Part shown: positions 8,286 to 15,861 of the stretch, piece by piece
How the letters are laid out: every line of letters begins with the position of its first letter
Numbering within the stretch: position 1 is the first letter of the stretch
The notes under the pieces: generated by a model
Database searches by the model: none
What the model was told of the DNA's origin: nothing
What the model saw: only the letters and a program-made list of their open reading frames with translations
Assembly: GCA_039199225.1 (NCBI GenBank)
Contig: JBCCSZ010000125.1
Location: forward strand, 1 to 20,757
Direction of reading: 5' to 3'
Source: JBCCSZ01 sp039199225
Lineage (GTDB): Bacteria > Bacteroidota > Bacteroidia > Chitinophagales > Saprospiraceae
DNA: 20,757 nucleotides
Translations under genes and position numbers: made by a program

Positions 8286-8430
8286 TGACTTACTTTGTAC
8301 AAATATACGCAAGTACTTCATTTCCGATTCATCCCAAGCTGCTTAAAATGGTTAATGGGACGAAGTAGGTCCTTGTGAATCATCGATTCTACAATTTGAC
8401 TTTGTACCTTGTTGTACTAAATATTGGAAC

Positions 8431-10128
8431 ATGAAAAAATTGCCTACTATCATTCTTTGCCTTACAACTTTATCATTGCTCACAGCAATCGACTTAGAAG
8501 CGCAGGAAGGAGCGCTGACCTTTTCTGTAGAGCTACCTCAAAACAGTGAACAGAAGACGCACGATGGTCGACTTTTGCTCTTGCTGTCGACCATAGAAGG
8601 GCAGGAGCCGCGCTTTCAAATCAGCGATTACCCCAATACCCAGTTGGTCTTTGGAGTGGATGTGGAAAATTGGCAGTTGGGAATGATCCAATATGTAGGC
8701 AGGGATGCCTATGGGTATCCGATTGAGAACTTGCAGGAAGTGCCTTCGGGGGAATATTTTGTCCAAGCCCTATTGCACGAATACGAAACCTTCAAGCGCT
8801 CAGACGGGCATACGGTTAAGTTTCCGATGGACCGAGGAGAAGGGCAGCACTGGAACCAAGCACCAGGCAACCTTTACAGTACGCCCAGAAAGATAAGTAT
8901 CCAAAAGGGCGAGGGGCAAGTCATCAAGTTGGTATTGGACCAGGTGATACCACCCATCGAGCCTCCCAAGGATACCAAATACATCAAGCACATTCGCATA
9001 CAGAGTGACTTGCTGACCAAGTTTTGGGGGCGGCCGATGTACCTGGGTGCGCATGTTCTTTTACCAGAAGGCTACGACGAGTATCCGGAGCGTCGTTATC
9101 CCTTGGCCATCATGCATGGGCATTTTCCGTACGACTTTGGAGGCTTCCGAACGGACCCACCCGACCCCAACCTCAAGCCTACTTACAGCCGGCGATTTCA
9201 GTTGGAGGGATACAATAAGATTGTTCAGCAAGAAGCCTATGACTTTTACAAGGAATGGACCAGTCCGGACTTTCCAAGGGTCCTGGCCATCAAGATTCAA
9301 CACGCCAACCCGTTCTACGACGATTCCTATGCGGTGAACTCTGCCAACTTGGGGCCGTATGGTGATGCGATTACCTATGAGCTGATTCCGTACATTGAAA
9401 AGACGTTCCGGGGGATCGGCAAGGGCGAAGCCCGTTCTCTGTATGGTGGTTCTACGGGAGGCTGGGAAGCGCTGGCGGCGCAGGTATTTTATCCCGACGA
9501 GTACAACGGCTGCTACGCCGCCTGTCCGGACCCTATTGACTTCAGGGCTTATTTGTTGGTCGACATTTACAAGGACAAAAATGCCTACTTTGTCGAAGGA
9601 GACTTCCGGCAGGTAGAGCGGCCGGGCCGCCGGGATTATCTCGGGCAGGTCACAGCGACCATTCGCAGTATGAACCTGCGGGAATTGGCTCTGGGAACCA
9701 AGAATCGCTCTGGTGACCAGTTTGACATTTGGGAGGCTGTCTATTCGCCGGTCGGAGCGGATGGTTACCCCAAGCGGCTGTGGGATAAGAAAAGCGGTGT
9801 TATCGATCCGGAGGTTGCCAATTATTGGAAGGAAAACTACGACCTGGCCTATATTCTCAAACGAGATTGGAAGACGCTCGGACCCAAATTGAAAGGCAAG
9901 ATTCACATCTACTGTGGAGACATGGACAATTATTACCTCAACAATGCGGTCTACTTAATGGAGGATTTCCTCGAACAGACCCAGCCCTACTATGATGGAG
10001 AGGTCGACTATGGCGATCGGGCGGAGCATTGCTGGAATGGCGACCACAAGCAGCCCAATGCCATTTCGCGCTTGCGCTACCATCGGATGTTTATCAAAAA
10101 GTGGTTTGAGGAACAGTCGGCCAAGTAG
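8431..10128 (+). CDS. Secreted alpha/beta hydrolase of the esterase-D type
   Basis: Exported serine hydrolase, 565 residues, with a signal peptide of about 25 residues (hydrophobic stretch ending LEAQ). The N-terminal ~170 residues look like a beta-rich accessory region. The esterase-D-like alpha/beta-hydrolase domain runs from about 185 to the end. The nucleophile elbow GGSTGGW gives Ser341, the late GDMDN segment offers an acid (Asp497 or Asp499), and AEHCWNGD gives His533, so the triad looks complete. Homologues of this fold include feruloyl and siderophore esterases, but I cannot choose a substrate. It is transcribed away from the iron-type signalling cassette across a gap of about 145 nt. 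A siderophore-esterase role is possible by position only and is not supported by any specific motif. Confidence 0.85.
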   Translation: MKKLPTIILCLTTLSLLTAIDLEAQEGALTFSVELPQNSEQKTHDGRLLLLLSTIEGQEPRFQISDYPNTQLVFGVDVENWQLGMIQYVGRDAYGYPIENLQEVPSGEYFVQALLHEYETFKRSDGHTVKFPMDRGEGQHWNQAPGNLYSTPRKISIQKGEGQVIKLVLDQVIPPIEPPKDTKYIKHIRIQSDLLTKFWGRPMYLGAHVLLPEGYDEYPERRYPLAIMHGHFPYDFGGFRTDPPDPNLKPTYSRRFQLEGYNKIVQQEAYDFYKEWTSPDFPRVLAIKIQHANPFYDDSYAVNSANLGPYGDAITYELIPYIEKTFRGIGKGEARSLYGGSTGGWEALAAQVFYPDEYNGCYAACPDPIDFRAYLLVDIYKDKNAYFVEGDFRQVERPGRRDYLGQVTATIRSMNLRELALGTKNRSGDQFDIWEAVYSPVGADGYPKRLWDKKSGVIDPEVANYWKENYDLAYILKRDWKTLGPKLKGKIHIYCGDMDNYYLNNAVYLMEDFLEQTQPYYDGEVDYGDRAEHCWNGDHKQPNAISRLRYHRMFIKKWFEEQSAK

Positions 10129-10307
10129 TTTGAGTGTCGTGGTTTAGGCGCGAATATTCAACTGATTTTTTACTTTTTTTGCCTCATTTACTTTCTTTTT
10201 TAGGTTGGTTTTTTCTTGTATTTATACATAGCAGAAATGCCCCCAGAACGGCCTTTGGAGCCGGGCGAGCCAGAGAAGGATTCAATCCATACAAGCGATG
10301 AAAGCGT

Positions 10308-11204
10308 TCAACTTACCGTTGAACTATGTTTGGCCAGATAGTTTTTTGTGGCCGTTTCTCCGGAGGTTACTAGATTGTTTTTCGTCTCATCGCTGATGTC
10401 AAAATCTGTTGCTTTCACACCGAGGTCATCGATGATAATGGTTATGGCCACTTGATCTTCATTTCGGTGAAAGTCAATGGTTTGGCCAGCCATTAAAGTC
10501 TCGAAGGTATTTTTGACATACTCACCCCAATGGCCATATCCGAATTTGGAAATCTCCCTTTTGTTATTCACATCTTCCAAACGCAAACCCAGCGTCTCGA
10601 CCTGATCGGGGTCAACATCGCTGAAGGCTGTGATCGGATAGTTGTACACCATGCCACCATCTACGTACAAATGATCTGTTGGATTGTCGTTGGTGAATTT
10701 CCAAGCATTAAAATACAAAGGAATCGACATGGAGGCCCGGACCGCTTCTGCTACAACAACCTTCGGCGTTGCTTTGAAGGAAAACTCCTGCACCGTATGT
10801 GTACAAATATCGCAGGAGAATACTCTCAAGTCCCGGCAACCGGCATTTTTAAAGTCCTCAAAGGTGGCGTTTTCCCCAAAGCCATGACCAGCATTGGCAA
10901 TCTGCCCTTTGATCCAGTTCAGAAAGGTATTACCTGGATGCAAGCCGTAATAATGAATTTTCTTTATGATGTTCTCCTTATCATCGAATGAGCCGAGGTT
11001 CATACCCTTGATGGTGGATGAGATGTCATCTGCAGAATAGCGGAGGCTGACAAGGCAGGCCGTAATGGCTCCGGCAGAAGTTCCGGCGACACGTTCCACA
11101 CTTGCCATTATGTTTTGATCTTCCAATACTTTCAGTGCGCCAGCATAGGCAACGCCTTTTACACCACCGCCTTCCAAGACGAGGTTTTTGATGGTTTTGT
11201 TCAT
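10308..11204 (-). CDS. Patatin-like phospholipase
   Basis: Lipid acyl hydrolase of the patatin family, 298 residues, without a signal peptide and so likely cytoplasmic. The Ser-Asp dyad is intact: oxyanion loop GGGVKG (12-17), nucleophile GTSAG (Ser43) and DGG (Asp182). The segment AVRASMSIPLYF (154-165) is the usual conserved patatin helix. The GGGVKG form is common in bacterial members. The 3' end converges on the esterase gene across a 179-nt gap that is T-rich on the plus strand but shows no clear hairpin. The 5' end is divergent from the DUF4349 gene. No cyclic-nucleotide synthase or other defence gene is next to it, so a housekeeping lipase is the simplest reading. Confidence 0.88.
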   Translation of the reverse strand: MNKTIKNLVLEGGGVKGVAYAGALKVLEDQNIMASVERVAGTSAGAITACLVSLRYSADDISSTIKGMNLGSFDDKENIIKKIHYYGLHPGNTFLNWIKGQIANAGHGFGENATFEDFKNAGCRDLRVFSCDICTHTVQEFSFKATPKVVVAEAVRASMSIPLYFNAWKFTNDNPTDHLYVDGGMVYNYPITAFSDVDPDQVETLGLRLEDVNNKREISKFGYGHWGEYVKNTFETLMAGQTIDFHRNEDQVAITIIIDDLGVKATDFDISDETKNNLVTSGETATKNYLAKHSSTVS

Positions 11205-11408
11205 TTGTTGAATGATTTTTGAGGTTTAGAGTAGGCCATCGTTAAAAATTACTTATGAATAAAAATAGTAATATTTAATCTTAGTTTTGTGTTTTTTGCA
11301 AAAAAGTCGATGCCTCTTTGTGCAAAGTTTGTGGTTTTTGCATCTGATCAAGTGTCGGGCTATTTACTTTGGCCCGATCATGGAAGTTTTAATCTAATCG
11401 CAAATACA

Positions 11409-12293
11409 ATGAACCAAAAACAGCCCGATATGAAAAATGTATGGATCGTTTCCTGTTTCTTTCTTTTGATGTCTTGTCAATATGCGCCAGGCGGCTTTGA
11501 TGGCGTGATGGCAAATGCGGATGAATCCATGCAAATGGAAGCTTCAAAATCTTCGGTAGACCTCGACCGCGACGAATCCAGTCAACCTATGGAGGCTCCG
11601 GATGCGATGGCCGACCGGAAGATCATCAAGAATGCTGAAATGCTGATGGAAGTGGCAGAACTCGATCAAGCTGCTCTAGCGATTAAAGACAGCCTGAAGC
11701 GCTACCAGGCTTTTTTATCAGAAACCAATCTCAACAACAATACTTACCGAAGCGCCTATGAGATGACCATTCGGGTGCCGCAGCAATATTTTGATCCACT
11801 ACTGGAAGCGCTTTCTTCCATTGCTGTGCGGATCGATCATCGTCGCATCGGCACGACGGACGTCACGGAGGAGTACTTGGATGTGGAAACTCGTCTGAAA
11901 ACAAAGAAGGAAGTGAGGGATCGCTACATTGCCATTCTGCGTGATAAAGCCAAAACAGTTGAAGATATTTTGAATGCAGAGGATAAGATTCGCGTCATTC
12001 AAGAGGAAATCGAATCAGCAGAAGGGCGCTTGCGCTACTTGCGCAACAAGGTTGGTTTAAGTACCATTAACCTTAGAATTTATCAGCAGCAGGAACGTAC
12101 AGGAATGGTAAAAGAGCGAAGTTTTTTGACGAAGGCCGGAAAAGCGTTTGTCAGCGGCTGGAAGAGCGTCCAGAGCTTTGCCTTGGGGCTGATTCATGTA
12201 TGGCCATTTGTACTCATTGTATGTCTGATCGCCTTTTTGATCGGGCGCGCCCGATCAAAAAGGCGGATGGCCAGAAAGAAGGATCAAGCCTGA
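11409..12293 (+). CDS. DUF4349 family lipoprotein
   Basis: 294 residues from the chosen start, function unknown. A short signal sequence ends in the lipobox-like LLMSC (Cys23). A low-complexity linker follows, then the DUF4349 region (about 75-235) with KIIKNAEMLMEV, the VTEEYLDVETRLKTKKEVRDRY segment and a coiled-coil-like stretch. A C-terminal transmembrane helix (about 255-278, VWPFVLIVCLIAFLIG) ends in a strongly basic tail (RARSKRRMARKK), which would face the cytoplasm. The reading frame is open back to 11289, but that extension lacks a signal sequence and contains TAGTTTTG at 11282-11289, a possible -7 element, so I start at 11409. The ATG at 11430 is equally possible. The last 10 nt overlap the 3' end of the convergent acyl-CoA synthetase gene. 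Confidence 0.82.
   Translation: MNQKQPDMKNVWIVSCFFLLMSCQYAPGGFDGVMANADESMQMEASKSSVDLDRDESSQPMEAPDAMADRKIIKNAEMLMEVAELDQAALAIKDSLKRYQAFLSETNLNNNTYRSAYEMTIRVPQQYFDPLLEALSSIAVRIDHRRIGTTDVTEEYLDVETRLKTKKEVRDRYIAILRDKAKTVEDILNAEDKIRVIQEEIESAEGRLRYLRNKVGLSTINLRIYQQQERTGMVKERSFLTKAGKAFVSGWKSVQSFALGLIHVWPFVLIVCLIAFLIGRARSKRRMARKKDQA
12230..12265. repeat. Perfect 36-bp palindrome at the convergent gene ends
   Basis: A perfect inverted repeat is centred between 12247 and 12248, with the GC-rich core TCGGGCGCGCCCGA flanked by GCCTTTTTGA on the left and its exact complement on the right. It lies wholly within the DUF4349 reading frame (residues LIAFLIGRARSKRR) and ends 28 nt before that stop codon, just beyond the 3' end of the opposing synthetase gene. 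As RNA from either strand it can form a hairpin of about 16 bp, but no T-run follows either arm directly. Confidence 0.85.
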
Positions 12294-13843
12294 ACCTCCT
12301 TTTTGCGCAATTCCTTTTTCAGTATTTTTCCAGTCGCACTGGTAGGTAAGGCATCCAAGAATTCGACAACACGAGGATACTTGTAAGCGGCAATCCGCTC
12401 TTTGGTCCATTCTTTCAGGGCATCTTCTGTCAGCGTACAGCCTGGCTTTAGCACCGTGCAAGCTTTGACCTCTTCGCCGAACTCATCATGTGGAATGCCG
12501 ATGACAGCCACCATGGAAACATCCGGATGCTGCATCATGACCTCTTCGACCTCCCGCGGATAAACGTTCAAGCCACCCCGGATGATCATATCCTTGGTCC
12601 GATCAACGATGTAGAAATAGCCGTCTTCATCCTTAATGGCCACATCGCCGGAATGCATCCACCCACCCCGCAAGGTCTTGGCATTGGCTTCTGGACGTTT
12701 GTAGTAGCCCTTCATCACGTTGTGGCCACGGTAAACCAATTCGCCCTTTTCACCCACTGCTACTTCCTCATCATTTTCATCTACCAATTTGACTTCCACA
12801 CCCCACACAGGCGTACCGACACTGCCTGGCTTACGTTCCTTGTCCATGTGGTTGAAGGTAACAACCGGTGAGCCTTCAGACATGCCGTAGCCTTCGAAAA
12901 TTGGAACGTGGAAGCGATCTTCAAAGTCCTTCAGCACTTGCACGGGCAAAGAGGCGCCCCCCGAAACGCAGATGCGCAGGGTGTCGGCGATCTTTTTGTA
13001 GTCGAATTTCTCTTCTTTGTAGTTGAGCAGCCCCCAATACATAGTGGGGACACCTGCAAAAATGGTGATATCGTGTTGTTGCATCAGTCCAAAGACAGCT
13101 TCTGCATCAAAGCGAGGTAGTAGGACATTGGAAGCACCATTCATCACACCGGCATTCATCAACACTGTCATGGCGAAAATGTGAAAGAGTGGCAATACGA
13201 TCAACTGGTTGTCTTGCTCTTTGATTTCAAATAATCTGGCCGATAGGTCGGCATTCAATAGCAAGTTGGAGTGGGTCAATTCAGCGCCCTTGGGTTTGCC
13301 GGTTGTCCCAGATGTATAAATGATCACTGCGGTATCTTCTGCCTGGGTGGGGTATGTCTCAAAGACGGGAGACTGACCGGCCATCAGGCTGCCCAGCGTC
13401 GCGGTTCCTTCGATGGGAGAGGGGTCGGTTGGCTGGGGGGGGATCATAAAAAACTTTTCGCAATTTTCTGCCTCTTGGAAGCCTTCGTAGCCCATCTTGC
13501 CCATAGGTAGTTCTGGCGTGCCGACAAAGCAGAAATAGGCTTTGGCATCGCTATCTTGCAGGTGGTAGGCGATTTCGTCCTTTTTCAGCAAAACGCTCAA
13601 AGGGACGACTACCGCTCCGGCCTTGAGAATACCGAAGTAGATGATGGGAAAGTAAGGTAGATTGAAACAACTGAGCGCAACCTTATCGCCCGGCCGAATA
13701 CCGGTGGCCTTCAATCCGTTGGCTACCTGATTGGCTGCACCATTGATTTGTGCATAATTTAGGCTGGTAGTCATGAAGGTAAATGCGTTCTTTGTCGGGA
13801 AACGGCGGGAACTATCTTCCAGGATGACAGAGAGATTCAACAT
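12284..13843 (-). CDS. Long-chain fatty acyl-CoA synthetase (AMP-forming ligase)
   Basis: ANL-superfamily adenylating enzyme, 519 residues, which activates a carboxylic acid with ATP and couples it to CoA. All core motifs are present: phosphate-binding YTSGTTGKPKG (176-186), the adenine motif YGMSEGSP, the hinge region GYFYIVDRTKDMIIRGG followed by NVYPREVE, and the catalytic lysine in PTSATGKILKKEL (Lys506). This length and the FADxGW-like WMHSGDVA segment fit FadD/LcfB-type medium- or long-chain ligases better than acetyl-CoA synthetase (about 650 residues). Chain length cannot be read. It is a single gene; its 3' end overlaps the DUF4349 gene by 10 nt. Confidence 0.92.
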   Translation of the reverse strand: MLNLSVILEDSSRRFPTKNAFTFMTTSLNYAQINGAANQVANGLKATGIRPGDKVALSCFNLPYFPIIYFGILKAGAVVVPLSVLLKKDEIAYHLQDSDAKAYFCFVGTPELPMGKMGYEGFQEAENCEKFFMIPPQPTDPSPIEGTATLGSLMAGQSPVFETYPTQAEDTAVIIYTSGTTGKPKGAELTHSNLLLNADLSARLFEIKEQDNQLIVLPLFHIFAMTVLMNAGVMNGASNVLLPRFDAEAVFGLMQQHDITIFAGVPTMYWGLLNYKEEKFDYKKIADTLRICVSGGASLPVQVLKDFEDRFHVPIFEGYGMSEGSPVVTFNHMDKERKPGSVGTPVWGVEVKLVDENDEEVAVGEKGELVYRGHNVMKGYYKRPEANAKTLRGGWMHSGDVAIKDEDGYFYIVDRTKDMIIRGGLNVYPREVEEVMMQHPDVSMVAVIGIPHDEFGEEVKACTVLKPGCTLTEDALKEWTKERIAAYKYPRVVEFLDALPTSATGKILKKELRKKEVQA

Positions 13844-14003
13844 TTGAAATTACTTTTAGGTCATTAGACGGCCAATGATTAATAGCGATTTACTTTCTGT
13901 GAGCCAATCGCGAATTTTAGTACTGATTCTTAACCCAAATTGCCAACTTGCACACTAGTGGATGCACTGAGATGAGCCAACAGTTTCGCAACAAATATTC
14001 GAG

Positions 14004-14117
14004 TTAGGAGCTTTTGGTGAAATAAATCACAATAGGAGCTAAATATAACAAAATCATCGGAATGAAGAACAAGCCTATCCGGAATCTGTCCATAAATGAC
14101 GTCTTCCGTCCATGCAT
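14004..14117 (-). CDS. Possible 37-residue single-span membrane peptide
   Basis: ATG at 14117 to TAA at 14004-14006. The basic N-terminus MHGRKTSFMDRFR is followed by one long hydrophobic segment (about 14-33, IGLFFIPMILLYLAPIVIYF) and a short polar end, KSS. This is the order expected of a real small inner-membrane protein with its N-terminus inside. An internal ATG at residue 9 is an alternative start. I see no clear ribosome-binding site or -7 element, and I do not recognise a family. Confidence 0.35.
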   Translation of the reverse strand: MHGRKTSFMDRFRIGLFFIPMILLYLAPIVIYFTKSS

Positions 14118-14153
14118 AATTTGAGATGGGCTGCTTTCGTTACTTTTGAGGCT

Positions 14154-14185
14154 TTTGGATCGTCTGATGGTTGACATTATCTTTG
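14154..14185 (+). promoter_or_regulatory. Bacteroidota housekeeping promoter for the small exported protein
   Basis: TTTG (14154-14157), 20 nt, TATCTTTG (14178-14185), matching TTTG and TAnnTTTG with the same spacing as the helicase promoter. The leader to the ATG at 14287 is about 95 nt. Its position inside the open frame upstream supports the downstream start. Confidence 0.55.
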
Positions 14186-14286
14186 TAAAGACAAATGGCG
14201 GTTCTGCTCCTGGGATGGATACTGTTAGTGCCTATTTCGACGAGAGTTGCTGCTTAGGAATAAATCAAAAGAATAAATTTTTAGAT

Positions 14287-14802
14287 ATGCGTATTTATAA
14301 TTGGACATGTACACTTGTTGCTTTGATGACTTTTTGCTTTGGGGGAAATGCGCTTGCGCAACAAAGCCCTTCGGCTGACCAGATGACTTTGTCGTTGGAT
14401 ACGACGGCCCGCAAATCTCCCAAACTCAATAAGAAGATCAAGAAATACGAGAAGATGAATGCCAAAGATGTGGCAGCCATCCGCGAGGCACAAAAGGAAT
14501 CTCCGGTTACTTTTCTGACGAATTACAAGCGAATCAAGGGATTGAAAAAAACAGATTGCTCTTACATCAAAGGGCGTTACCACTGTTTGTATACACCCAC
14601 AGATGGGAAAGAGTCGATCCACATCAAAACCTTCCTTAAAAATAATGAGGTATTTCTCAACAAAAGAAACTTGAAAGTAACCGAAACCAAGGGGCTCAAT
14701 GGCCATCCGATGTTCGAACTCTACCAGCCGGATGGACAGTTGTACATGCTCATCAAGGCACGCGGCATTCCACCCAAGCTTCAGGAGCAAGGGGTAAACT
14801 AG
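14287..14802 (+). CDS. Small exported protein of unknown function
   Basis: 171 residues. A signal peptide (1-24, hydrophobic stretch ending GGNALA before QQS) predicts export. The mature part has a Lys-rich helical segment (about 42-70), a pair of cysteines in KKTDCSYIKGRYHCLY that could form a disulphide, and a C-terminal half of alternating beta strands (SIHIKTFLKNNEVFLN, FELYQPDGQLYMLIK). I do not recognise a domain. The frame is open back to 14146, but the promoter lies in that stretch and only the ATG at 14287 begins with a signal peptide. Its 3' end converges on the aldo/keto reductase, with 24 nt between them. Confidence 0.7.
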   Translation: MRIYNWTCTLVALMTFCFGGNALAQQSPSADQMTLSLDTTARKSPKLNKKIKKYEKMNAKDVAAIREAQKESPVTFLTNYKRIKGLKKTDCSYIKGRYHCLYTPTDGKESIHIKTFLKNNEVFLNKRNLKVTETKGLNGHPMFELYQPDGQLYMLIKARGIPPKLQEQGVN

Positions 14803-14826
14803 TCTTAGGTCTTCACAAATACCAAA

Positions 14827-15813
14827 TTACCATTGGTGGTGAACCTGCTTGCTGATGAGAGTGTGGTAGATGTCAATGATGCCCTTCCATTGCTCTTCGT
14901 TTATGGGAGGAAGTTCCATGCTCTTCAGATTTGACAGCAAGTGTTCTTCCCGGCTGGCTCCTGGAATGATACAGCTGACATTTGGATACATCAAAATCCA
15001 GCGCAGGGCAATAGGTGCGAGGTTTTCCTGACCTGGAAACAGCTTTCGCAGGTATTCTACGGCCTCCAAGCCCGTTTCATAGTCGACACCTGAAAAGGTT
15101 TCCCCCTTATCGAAGGCAGAACCATCTCGGTTGAAGTTTCGATGATCGTTGGGACCGAAGTTGGTTTCCTTTGTATACCTACCTGTCAGCAGTCCACTGG
15201 CCAGCGGCACTCGGATGATTAGGCCGATGTTGTTCATTTTGCACAGTTGAAACAGCAGATCGGCAGGCCGCATGCGGAACATGTTGAAAATCACCTGTAG
15301 GGTAGTGACGTTGGGGTAGCTGATTGCTTTGATGCCATCCTCGATTTTCTCAATACTCACCCCCAAATTCAATATCTTTCCTTCTTCCTTTAGGCGGTCG
15401 AAGAGGCCAAAGATTTCTGGTCTGTAAAATGTCTCACGGGGAGGGCAGTGCAATTGGATGAGGTCCAATGTTTCCAAGCCGGTGCGGCGCAAGCTGTCTT
15501 CCACAAACCCACGAAGTGCTTCAGGCGTGTAGTGCTCGTCGAGGTGTGGCTGAATTTGTCGACCGCATTTGGTTGCGACATAGATTCGCTCGCTGCGTGA
15601 GCGAACGACGCGTCCGACGGCCTTTTCACTCATACCAGCGGAGTAAACATCGGCAGTATCTATGAAGTTGATGCCTTTATCGATGGCTAGGTTTAGGATG
15701 CGATCTGCATTGGCATCGTTGAAATCGTCTCCCCATTTCCCACCTACTTGCCAGGTGCCTAAAGATATTTCGCTTACTTGAAATCCGGTTTTCCCAAGGG
15801 GTCTGTATAACAT
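14827..15813 (-). CDS. Aldo/keto reductase
   Basis: NAD(P)H-dependent oxidoreductase of the aldo/keto reductase superfamily, cytoplasmic, 328 residues. The catalytic tetrad is complete: Asp52 and Tyr57 (FIDTADVY), Lys82 (VATKCG) and His122 (LIQLHCPP). The C-terminal cofactor region ends with PIALRWILMYPNVSCIIPGASREEHLLSNL, the usual cofactor-loop pattern. The start is the ATG at 15813, giving the family's standard MLYRPLGKTGFQVSEISLGTW opening in place of an 83-codon upstream extension that runs over the divergent HAD gene. The closest type is the general YajO/Tas-like group. The substrate is not determinable. It is divergent from the HAD hydrolase with a 48-nt shared upstream region. Confidence 0.9.
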   Translation of the reverse strand: MLYRPLGKTGFQVSEISLGTWQVGGKWGDDFNDANADRILNLAIDKGINFIDTADVYSAGMSEKAVGRVVRSRSERIYVATKCGRQIQPHLDEHYTPEALRGFVEDSLRRTGLETLDLIQLHCPPRETFYRPEIFGLFDRLKEEGKILNLGVSIEKIEDGIKAISYPNVTTLQVIFNMFRMRPADLLFQLCKMNNIGLIIRVPLASGLLTGRYTKETNFGPNDHRNFNRDGSAFDKGETFSGVDYETGLEAVEYLRKLFPGQENLAPIALRWILMYPNVSCIIPGASREEHLLSNLKSMELPPINEEQWKGIIDIYHTLISKQVHHQW

Positions 15814-15831
15814 ATTTTCATTGTTTTGATC

Positions 15832-15846
15832 TACCTTCGCAAGGTA
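15832..15846. promoter_or_regulatory. Small inverted repeat between two divergent genes
   Basis: TACCTT, CGC, AAGGTA: six-base perfect arms midway between the aldo/keto reductase and HAD start codons, which are only 48 nt apart. The arm TACCTTCG resembles a -7 element (TAnnTTTG) on the plus strand and TACCTTGC does so on the minus strand. It could therefore be an operator or overlapping divergent promoters. No -33 match is seen at the expected distance. Confidence 0.3.
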
Positions 15847-15861
15847 CCAAAAAAAGTAAGC

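Larger units (their letters stand above)
13844..14286. other. Gap of 443 nt between the acyl-CoA synthetase and a small exported protein
   Basis: It holds the upstream region of the synthetase, a possible 37-codon membrane-peptide gene on the minus strand (14004-14117) and a good housekeeping promoter on the plus strand (14154-14185). The rest is moderately AT-rich, with no repeats or RNA gene that I can recognise. Confidence 0.5.

Noticed and set aside
9061..9906. A 281-codon open frame on the minus strand
   Set aside because: It is a shadow of the esterase gene, which has a signal peptide and a full catalytic triad on the plus strand.
10129..10307. T-rich gap between the esterase and patatin genes, including a 34-codon frame from 10237
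   Set aside because: I found no stable hairpin next to the T-runs. The short frame overlaps the patatin gene, has no hydrophobic or repeated features and no ribosome-binding site.
10308..11204. Patatin-like phospholipase as a phage-defence effector (CapV-like)
   Set aside because: No cyclic-oligonucleotide synthase, ubiquitin-like or other defence gene is adjacent, and the neighbours are metabolic or exported proteins.
12230..12265. The 36-bp palindrome as a phage attachment site or transposon end
   Set aside because: There is no integrase, no transposase and no second copy in the window, and the genes on both sides look intact.
14281..14790. A 169-codon open frame on the minus strand
   Set aside because: It mirrors the small exported protein almost exactly. 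Only the plus strand has a signal peptide and an upstream promoter.
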